Shown one piece after another: positions 15,001-19,241 of a DNA stretch of 19,241 nucleotides. The notes below the pieces were generated by a model. The model saw only the letters and a list, made by a program, of their open reading frames with translations. It did not search any database and was not told where the DNA came from. Location: contig DYSK01000010.1 of the NCBI GenBank assembly GCA_020718315.1, forward strand, positions 1 to 19,241, in the 5' to 3' direction. Position 1 is the stretch's first letter; each line of letters opens with the position of its first letter. The translations under genes and the position numbers were made by a program. The DNA is from Draconibacterium orientale. GTDB taxonomy: Bacteria > Bacteroidota > Bacteroidia > Bacteroidales > UBA12170.

Positions 15001-15861
15001 TCATTCAATTCTTCCGTGAGTGCCAACAATGTGTTGACAAATTTTCCCTATTTTCAAAGAAGCGATAAAGCATTTAGTGGACACCAAACCAATGTATTAG
15101 AAATTCCACTTACTGTAAGTGATGTTTCTCCGCTTATTAAGCTCGAATCCACCAATATCGATCAAGTTGTTGCAGTTTGGACTGATGTAATTGCACGCAA
15201 TGCAGCCAACAATGCACCGAGCGTTTTACTGCTATCGACCAATCGTGGATGGAAATTAGAGGCACTGCAAAACCTAATTGCCGGTCTTCCTCAAGGCGTG
15301 ATCTCTTATAATTTTGAAGATTATGGCGATTATTGGCTGGATAGAACAGCGCTCGATTTTGATTATTATTTGAGCAACGATACGCTTCTTATTCAGTTGA
15401 ATAGAACTGGAAATCCAGCGGAGGATCTAAGTTTGATGATTGAAAACGGGAATCTCTTAACCAAATTGATTGTAAGAGATAATTTGGGTACAAATTTGAC
15501 TTTCTATACTAAAAATTGGAATTCCAAAAACCTGATCATCACTTTTGGAGAAAGTCCAATTCGCGAACAGAAGTCGGCCAAAATAGATATTCCGGCCTTA
15601 CTCGAAGAATCAACCATCAGCATATTTCCAAACCCTGCAAAAGACTACACCAATTTGCTTTTTGAATTGGACGAAACAGAAACTTATCAGATTCAAATGA
15701 CTGACTTGAACGGACGTTTGTTGTTTCACGTTCAAGGAACTGCACTGCAAGGCTCTACGATGCAGCGGATCGATCTTCCAACGTATAGCAAAGGAATGTA
15801 TTTGATACATTTTAAATCGGAAAGCATTCAGGAAACGCTGAAATTATTTATCTCAGAATAA
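12016..15861 (+). CDS. Secreted duplicated polysaccharide deacetylase-like protein with T9SS C-terminal sorting domain
   Basis: The 1281-residue product begins with a signal peptide (about residues 1-19). Two homologous modules follow, starting at Arg23 and Arg609 with RLAILDL, each about 580 residues. Each has an alpha/beta N-terminal part (GGILIAPF / GGVLIAPF) and a NodB-like deacetylase part. In copy 1 the motifs are THDVD (Asp264, Asp266), GSHSVGH (His327, His331), FRAGH (Arg390, His393) and LLIHPN (His488). In copy 2 they are THDVD (850, 852) and GSHSVGH (913, 917), but RAGA (Ala979) and LLLST (Ser1074) replace two histidines. Copy 1 may deacetylate an N- or O-acetylated glycan, while copy 2 is probably a binding or structural relic. 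Residues 1200-1281 start IFPNPAKD and end in a type A T9SS sorting domain, so the protein is probably surface-attached or released. It is monocistronic, with its own promoter and strong terminator. The exact substrate is unknown. Confidence 0.85.
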   Translation: MKRFTIQTILFFFVFAASGHTHRLAILDLSERNLEINKENLASAIHMSEVAGMPYIITKNTSEAIGFPFILVTSPLKPETLTLAEIDLITDYVSSGGILIAPFISNEHFFNLFGISNSISLSTRYWLRWNTTSSYAEMQWINEDLEKELPLADSEYYRSIYTRGYSITQANVLAAFEDNSAAITLNNFGTGKAYALGFELKDVVLRNLMNKDYNAHRTYSNGFEPTTDMFLLFLRAVYTSNQPVAIYKHTSPAASTSALLITHDVDSETGIDSMYYFSDWEANRGIKAHYFVTTRYFSDALMGNFYNEAAIPKFLAVKANGHSFGSHSVGHFPDFADRTLFPEGETGNTPQSYQPRNNGTYTIGGSVTGELEVSRSILNADLAANVRSFRAGHLAFNLNLINVMERIHYAFNSSQSANDVLTNFPYRQRTGSAFSGIPTNVYEMPMTISDASKALSLTEETIDEAAANWLQVVEKNNNNNAPTVLLIHPNRSYKVKALEKLIDALPNTVKPMAFDDFGDYWLQRRDLDFDYAVSQNNLQIHLLTNDSISADQSLIIKGGKQLNAIKIFKLSGEEIFFTSVDWKENDVLLFAIGSTEYSAPPAPIKAKVRLAILDLTETNGETNKENLSSAQQMAQVAGIPFHITTSLEEALNERFILLSSQIDWETFSSEQLSALKSWVSDGGVLIAPFVKHTDLFSLFGIATTKLDQYRYTLNWVQYATQKELKWINDPMEQSLPLAKADYYKSIYTRGYTVNTATPLAFFEDNKVAVCRNNYGLGKAYAFGVQWQDIILRNLLDKDYNAQRISLNGFEPTTDVFMLVLRAIFTENQTVSVYKHSSPGESTSALLITHDVDSRTIIDTMHYFSNWEFVEGISAHYFVTTHYFKDLNMSAYYEASKFEKIQELIQRNHTIGSHSVGHFPDFAKTSVFPKGVAGNTAFNYHPIFNGSFTEAGTVYGELEVSKNLLTNDIGTSIRSFRAGALAFNPYLINVMADLDYSFNSSVSANNVLTNFPYFQRSDKAFSGHQTNVLEIPLTVSDVSPLIKLESTNIDQVVAVWTDVIARNAANNAPSVLLLSTNRGWKLEALQNLIAGLPQGVISYNFEDYGDYWLDRTALDFDYYLSNDTLLIQLNRTGNPAEDLSLMIENGNLLTKLIVRDNLGTNLTFYTKNWNSKNLIITFGESPIREQKSAKIDIPALLEESTISIFPNPAKDYTNLLFELDETETYQIQMTDLNGRLLFHVQGTALQGSTMQRIDLPTYSKGMYLIHFKSESIQETLKLFISE
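12082..15570 (+). repeat. Tandem intragenic duplication, two units offset by 1758 bp
   Basis: Unit 1 begins at codon 23 (12082) and unit 2 at codon 609 (13840). Five landmarks (RLAILDL, HDVD, SHSVGH, FRAG, and the position of LLIH/LLLS) are all exactly 586 codons apart, so there is no net insertion or deletion across some 465 codons. By eye the proteins are about half identical. The end of unit 2 is placed approximately. Confidence 0.85.
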
Positions 15862-15882
15862 TTCGTTCATTTGTCGAACTCA

Positions 15883-15927
15883 AGCCCAAATTCAACCTTC
15901 ATAAAGTTGTATTTGGGCTCTTTTTTT
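15883..15927 (+). terminator. Strong intrinsic terminator of the deacetylase gene
   Basis: AGCCCAAAT (15883-15891) pairs perfectly with ATTTGGGCT (15911-15919). After a T-T mismatch the stem extends with CAAC (15893-15896) and GTTG (15906-15909). Seven Ts follow at 15921-15927. It starts 21 nt after the stop codon. Confidence 0.9.
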
Positions 15928-15989
15928 AGTGCGCAATTTCAAGCAAGCCATTAATAATTCTAAATTAGCGCAAATTAAAAAAGCTTCGA

Positions 15990-16601
15990 ATGACGATTAA
16001 ATTTCTAATAAACATTTTTATTTCACTCATTAATGTTTTTATTTTAGCACGCTATATTTACCTGCTTCGTAGCCAAAGAATCAGGCCTTCTTTGGCTATG
16101 TGGACATTTTTTTCGTTGGCTACCGGGATTAGCCTTTTTACCTATTTTGCCGAAGACGATTATAGTTTCAGCGATAATATCTTAAATTTAACCGATCTTG
16201 TTCTCGTTGTCAGTGTTTCCGCAGCCATTTTCGTTCTGGGAGACCGCAGCACGCGATTCAATCGTTTTGACTTGTTTTGTTTGATCATTGTAGGCATTAT
16301 TATACTCTTTTGGGCATTTTCGAACAATCATATACTAACCAATTTTGCAGTTCAAGGCATTCTGGTGATTTCTTATTTTCCGGTTGTTAGCCGAATGCTT
16401 CATCAAAAGAAAAATACCGAAGATTTTTACATTTGGATTGCATTGTTTACGGCTCCTTTGATTTCGCTTCTGGCAAATGAAGGATTGTTGGCCTCGGTGT
16501 ATGCCATACGAGCTATTTTTTGTACCGCTTTGCTACTTGGTTTGATGTTGCGAATTGAATTTCAAAAAAAAATAAAAACGCCTAATTTAGGTTTAAACTG
16601 A
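15990..16601 (+). CDS. Seven-helix integral membrane protein of unknown function
   Basis: I do not recognise a named family. The 203 residues form about seven hydrophobic segments: roughly 5-25, 35-53, 64-84, 94-111, 115-136, 145-162 and 166-187. The short loops are charged, and the C-terminal tail is basic (RIEFQKKIK). The stretch RSQRIRPSLAMWTFFSLATGI between helices 1 and 2, and FDLFCL before helix 4, recall small PQ-loop-like membrane proteins of bacteria that have a conserved RP...W motif. That likeness is weak and gives no function. It stands alone between a strong terminator and a leftward tRNA gene. A near-consensus TAAATTAG at 15961-15968 could be its -7 element. Confidence 0.7.
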   Translation: MTIKFLINIFISLINVFILARYIYLLRSQRIRPSLAMWTFFSLATGISLFTYFAEDDYSFSDNILNLTDLVLVVSVSAAIFVLGDRSTRFNRFDLFCLIIVGIIILFWAFSNNHILTNFAVQGILVISYFPVVSRMLHQKKNTEDFYIWIALFTAPLISLLANEGLLASVYAIRAIFCTALLLGLMLRIEFQKKIKTPNLGLN

Positions 16602-16607
16602 AGATTC

Positions 16608-16637
16608 AAAAAAAATGCCCCAGCTTTCGCTGAGGCA
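16608..16637 (-). terminator. Intrinsic terminator abutting the tRNA-Leu CCA end
   Basis: On the minus strand TGCCTCAGC, a GAAA tetraloop and GCTGGGGCA form a 9-bp stem with one G-U wobble, followed by eight Us (plus-strand As 16608-16615). The stem begins at the very next base after the encoded CCA, so the tRNA precursor has an extremely short trailer before the hairpin. Confidence 0.9.
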
Positions 16638-16724
16638 TGGTGCCCAGAACAAGATTCGAACTTGCACACCCATACAGGCGCCAGCCCCTCAAGCTGGTGC
16701 GTCTACCAATTTCGCCACCTGGGC
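16638..16724 (-). tRNA. tRNA-Leu (anticodon GAG), CCA encoded
   Basis: On the minus strand the 5' acceptor arm GCCCAGG pairs with TCTGGGC (one G-U). The D region GGCGAAATTGGTAGACGC is typical of tRNA-Leu. The anticodon stem CCAGC/GCTGG encloses the loop TTGAGGG, giving anticodon GAG (reads CUC and CUU). A long variable arm (class II) precedes the T arm GCAAG-TTCGAAT-CTTGT. The discriminator A at 16641 is followed by CCA at 16638-16640. It is a single tRNA gene, transcribed leftward, with its own promoter and terminator. Confidence 0.97.
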
Positions 16725-16781
16725 TTCATTTTTCAATATTCAGTCATGTTTTAATGAAAATCGAAACTGAATTTTGCGTTG

Positions 16782-16810
16782 CAAATGTATATATTTTTTC
16801 GTTCTCCAAA
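16782..16810 (-). promoter_or_regulatory. Putative promoter of tRNA-Leu
   Basis: On the minus strand TACATTTG (16782-16789) matches TAnnTTTG exactly. TTTG (16807-16810) lies 17 nt upstream as a -33 element, slightly closer than usual. Transcription would start about 50 nt before the mature tRNA end. Confidence 0.5.
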
Positions 16811-16829
16811 AGGATTTCTAAATTATTCT

Positions 16830-16837
16830 TACTTTTG
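16830..16837 (+). promoter_or_regulatory. Putative -7 element of the DUF4301 gene
   Basis: TACTTTTG matches TAnnTTTG exactly, 40 nt before the ATG at 16878. It is about 20 bp from, and divergent to, the tRNA promoter. No good -33 TTG is visible. Confidence 0.4.
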
Positions 16838-16877
16838 AAAAGCAGACAGCACCGCATTTTCATTAAACAAAAAATCC

Positions 16878-18419
16878 ATGTTCACTCAAAAAGACTTTGC
16901 CCAAATAGAAGCCAAAGGAATGGCTTTAAAACAAGTTGAAGATCAGATAAAAAATTACAAATCGGGATTTCCTTACATCAGATTGAAATCGGCAGCCACT
17001 CCAAAGTACGGTATCAAATGCTTTGGGCCGGAAGAGGTACAAGGTTTGATTGAGGATTATCAGGAATCGATTGAAGAAAAAACGATTCTGAAATTTGTTC
17101 CTGCTTCGGGAGCCGCTTCACGTATGTTTAAGCATTTATTCGAATTTAGAGAAGATTTATTAGCCGGGAAAACCACCGCTTTGCAAGCCAACAACGACTT
17201 TAATTCGATTGGCTACTTTTTTGAACATTTGCACGAATTTGCTTTCTATCCGGATTTGGCAAAAAAATTGCAATCAGCTGGATTAGCAATCGCCAACAAG
17301 CTGGAACAAAAGAATTATTTAGCAATTCTGAATGCAATGTTGGACACCAATGGCCTTGATTACGCCACACTTCCCAAAGGATTATTGAAATTCCATGCAT
17401 ATCCCGATGGAAACCGACTAGCCCTTGAAGAACATTTGATTGAAGGCGCCATTTATGGAAAAAACGAAAACAACAATGTGAATCTGCATTTTACTGTTTC
17501 GCCCGAACATCAAGCAAAATTTGAAAACGAGATTTCGAAAATCATCGCTAAATATTCCGAACTTTTTAAAGTAAACTACCACATCCAATTTTCTCAACAA
17601 AAGCCTTCAACCGATACCATTTCGGTAGATCTAAAAAACGAGCCTTTTCGCGAAGAAGATGGCTCTTTGCTTTTTAGGCCGGGCGGTCATGGCGCACTCA
17701 TCGAAAACCTAAACGAATTGGAAGCCGATTTGATTTTTATAAAGAACATCGACAACATAGTCCCCGACAAACATCGAAAAGCAACCTATGATTATAAAAA
17801 ACTGATTGGCAGCTATTTAATCGAAATTCAATTTTCTATTTTCGACTACTTGGAATCGCTCGAAATTGGTGATTTTGATGAAGATCTCCTTAAAGAGATT
17901 TTCGATTTTATGGAAAGTGAGCTTTTTATTCGTGTCCCAAAATATGTACGTTCGAAAGAACTGATGGAGCAAGTGGATTGGACTTATCAGATGTTAAATC
18001 GTCCGATACGTGTATGCGGAATGGTAAAAAATGAAGGAGAACCGGGTGGCGGGCCATTTGTAACCCTCGACGAAAACGGAATGGAATCCTTGCAAATTGT
18101 AGAATCGTCGCAGATTGATTTTTCGAATGCAGCGCAAGCCGAAATTGTAAAAAACGCCACGCATTTCAATCCAGTCGATTTGGTATGTGGAGTTTATGAT
18201 TTTAAAGGAAATAAATTCGATTTGAGAGATTTTGTAGATTCAAAAACAGGTTTTATCTCCATCAAATCGAAAAATGGAAAAGAGCTGAAAGCACAAGAAT
18301 TGCCCGGACTTTGGAATGGAGCTATGGCCGATTGGATAAGTCTCTTTGTGGAAGTACCGATTGAAACATTTAATCCGGTGAAGATTATTAATGATTTGTT
18401 GAGGCCGATGCATCAGTAA
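16878..18419 (+). CDS. DUF4301 family protein
   Basis: A 513-residue cytosolic protein whose start (MFTQKDFAQIEAKGM), GFPYIRLKSAATP region and FVPASGAASRMFKHLFEF (residues 73-90) match the DUF4301 family as I remember it. The family is largely confined to Bacteroidota and has no established function. The ASGAASRM segment looks like the glycine-rich, Arg-ending loop of sugar nucleotidyltransferases, and later HGALIENLNEL and VCGMVKNEGEPGGGPF add conserved Gly-rich loops. A nucleotide- or phosphosugar-binding role is therefore possible, but this is inference. There is no signal peptide or membrane segment. It has its own upstream -7 element and no close neighbour on the same strand, so it is likely monocistronic. 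Confidence 0.8.
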   Translation: MFTQKDFAQIEAKGMALKQVEDQIKNYKSGFPYIRLKSAATPKYGIKCFGPEEVQGLIEDYQESIEEKTILKFVPASGAASRMFKHLFEFREDLLAGKTTALQANNDFNSIGYFFEHLHEFAFYPDLAKKLQSAGLAIANKLEQKNYLAILNAMLDTNGLDYATLPKGLLKFHAYPDGNRLALEEHLIEGAIYGKNENNNVNLHFTVSPEHQAKFENEISKIIAKYSELFKVNYHIQFSQQKPSTDTISVDLKNEPFREEDGSLLFRPGGHGALIENLNELEADLIFIKNIDNIVPDKHRKATYDYKKLIGSYLIEIQFSIFDYLESLEIGDFDEDLLKEIFDFMESELFIRVPKYVRSKELMEQVDWTYQMLNRPIRVCGMVKNEGEPGGGPFVTLDENGMESLQIVESSQIDFSNAAQAEIVKNATHFNPVDLVCGVYDFKGNKFDLRDFVDSKTGFISIKSKNGKELKAQELPGLWNGAMADWISLFVEVPIETFNPVKIINDLLRPMHQ

Positions 18420-18433
18420 ATTACGAAAACACG

Positions 18434-18466
18434 AACCCTTGGAGGATTTTAAAACCTCGCAGGGTT
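18434..18466. repeat. REP-like 33-bp palindrome, left of the transposase
   Basis: AACCCTTGGAGG (18434-18445) pairs with CCTCGCAGGGTT (18455-18466), with two mismatched positions, around an A/T loop. It aligns without gaps to the palindrome at 19164-19196 with 28 of 33 bases identical. It ends 12 nt before the transposase ATG, so it lies in or next to that gene's leader. Confidence 0.8.
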
Positions 18467-18478
18467 AAAATAAAACCT

Positions 18479-19084
18479 ATGGCAGATACAAAAACTCCAT
18501 TGGAAGCGGATTCTAGTTATCATATCTATAATCGTGCGGTTGGAAAGGAGTTGCTTTTTAAGACCGAAGAAAATTATTCTTTTTTTCTTAGGAGATTTAA
18601 AAAGTACTTGTCACCGTTTGTTGATGTGTATGCTTACTGTTTAATTCCCAATCACTTTCATTTAATCATAAGAGTTAAAAGTGAAAGAGAAGTTAGGAAT
18701 GAATACCAACGAATTAAAAATGCAGGAGTTGGCGAAAAATTAGCTGACGAAAATTTCAATGTCGTACCTAAAATTATCTCCTTACAATTCTCACACTTTT
18801 TCAATAGCTATGCTCAAGCATTCAATAAAGAAAATCATAGAAAAGGAAGTCTTTTTTCGAATAGATATAAAAGGATTCAAATTTCTAATGAGGACTATTT
18901 AAAAAGACTGATCATTTATACTCATAAAAATCCTGTTAACCATCGTCTGGTGGACAAGCCAAATGAATGGCGATTTTCATCATACAATACAATTCTTTCA
19001 GAAAAAGAATCAATATTAATGAGAAGAGAAGTAATTGAACTATTTGATGATATAGAAAATTTTAATTATTGTCATTTTAGATAA
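18479..19084 (+). CDS. REP-associated tyrosine transposase (RAYT; Y1/HUH family)
   Basis: A 201-residue single-strand DNA transposase-like protein of the IS200/Y1 superfamily. It begins with YHIYNRAVGKELLF. The HUH metal motif is His59 and His61 in CLIPNHFHLIIRV. A probable catalytic-tyrosine helix lies in FNSYAQAFNKENHRKGSLF, though I cannot be sure which Tyr is nucleophilic. The C-terminal YTHKNPVNHRLVDKP and EWRFSSYNTIL complete the RAYT pattern. Such proteins bind and cut short extragenic palindromes (REPs) and are usually single-copy residents rather than active insertion sequences. Matching palindromes lie on both sides. The gene looks intact, and by eye its codon use seems more AT-rich than that of neighbouring genes. 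Confidence 0.9.
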   Translation: MADTKTPLEADSSYHIYNRAVGKELLFKTEENYSFFLRRFKKYLSPFVDVYAYCLIPNHFHLIIRVKSEREVRNEYQRIKNAGVGEKLADENFNVVPKIISLQFSHFFNSYAQAFNKENHRKGSLFSNRYKRIQISNEDYLKRLIIYTHKNPVNHRLVDKPNEWRFSSYNTILSEKESILMRREVIELFDDIENFNYCHFR

Positions 19085-19106
19085 ACTAAGCCGAACCAGC
19101 AAATTG

Positions 19107-19241
19107 ACCCTACGAGGGTTTTGTCCTTCCCAGAAACCCTACGAGGGTTTTTGAGCTTCTTGCAACCCTACGAGGGTTTTAAACCCTCGTAGGGTTAGAG
19201 ATTTCCTTCGGTTTTAAACCCTCGTAGGGTTAGAGATTTCC
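19107..19241. repeat. REP-like palindromic repeat array, continuing past the window edge
   Basis: Five copies of the self-complementary core ACCCTACGAGGGT occur: three forward (19107-19122, 19134-19152, 19164-19180) and two inverted (19181-19196, 19216-19231). The third and fourth together form a perfect 33-bp palindrome (19164-19196) with one central base. The stretches 19177-19206 and 19212-19241 are identical 30-mers with a 35-bp period, and the second ends at the last base of the window. Confidence 0.93.

Noticed and set aside
16637..16939. 100-codon plus-strand frame beginning MVPRTRFELAH
   Set aside because: Its first part is the reverse complement of the tRNA-Leu gene, a well-known source of false proteins, and its 3' part overlaps the DUF4301 start in another frame.
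18420..18478. Intrinsic terminator for the DUF4301 gene
   Set aside because: The hairpin at 18434-18466 is followed by AAAATAAAA rather than Ts on the plus strand, and its sequence matches the REP palindrome downstream, so it is better explained as a repeat.
19107..19241. CRISPR array at the right edge
   Set aside because: The repeats are palindromic, occur in both orientations, and the identical 30-mers are only 5 bp apart, so there are no spacers. They fit REP elements next to a RAYT.

Overview
The window looks like chromosomal DNA of a member of the phylum Bacteroidota. The evidence is AT-rich sequence, a menaquinone-type pair menC-menE, a secreted protein ending in a type IX secretion (T9SS) sorting domain, a DUF4301 protein (a family I know mainly from this phylum), a recF/DUF721 pair, and several copies of the Bacteroidota-type -7 element TAnnTTTG just upstream of genes. 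I cannot name a genus. Most of the window is ordinary housekeeping sequence. The accessory-looking parts are the large secreted protein at 12016-15861 and the transposase plus palindromic repeats at the right edge.

Layout. 1-1652 (+): the 3' part of a hydantoinase/dihydropyrimidinase-like amidohydrolase, followed 5 nt later by murB (peptidoglycan precursor synthesis). 1645-3800 (-): menC and menE, translationally coupled, for the o-succinylbenzoate steps of menaquinone synthesis; menE converges on murB with an 8-bp overlap. 3801-3995: a divergent promoter region with a terminator-like hairpin. 3996-6484 (+): a branched-chain aminotransferase and, after its own terminator and promoter, an E2 subunit of a 2-oxoacid dehydrogenase; the two could act in sequence on branched-chain amino acids. 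6644-8256 (+): a DEDDh 3'-5' exonuclease, a 7-bp tandem-repeat tract, and an FAH-family hydrolase. 8397-9124 (-): a CYTH phosphohydrolase overlapping a tandem-CDGSH iron-sulfur protein. 9315-11702 (+): ispH, then recF overlapping a DUF721 (DciA-like) gene, which is a replication/repair pair. 11703-12015: a 313-bp gap with hairpins and a promoter that contains a 20-bp palindrome.

12016-15861 (+) encodes a 1281-residue secreted protein made of two tandem copies of one roughly 580-residue module (N-terminal alpha/beta part plus a NodB-like polysaccharide deacetylase part), followed by a T9SS C-terminal domain. The second copy keeps the metal-site motifs but has lost two histidines found in the first. 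After a strong terminator come a seven-helix membrane protein of unknown role (15990-16601), a leftward tRNA-Leu(GAG) with encoded CCA and an abutting terminator, and a DUF4301 gene (16878-18419).

18434-19241 holds a REP-associated tyrosine transposase (RAYT). It is bracketed by two copies of the same 33-bp palindrome (28 of 33 positions identical), and the right-hand side continues as an array of the half-unit ACCCTACGAGGGT that runs off the window. This RAYT/REP unit and the duplicated deacetylase are the two most interesting items. I found no evidence of a new multi-gene defence or metabolic system.
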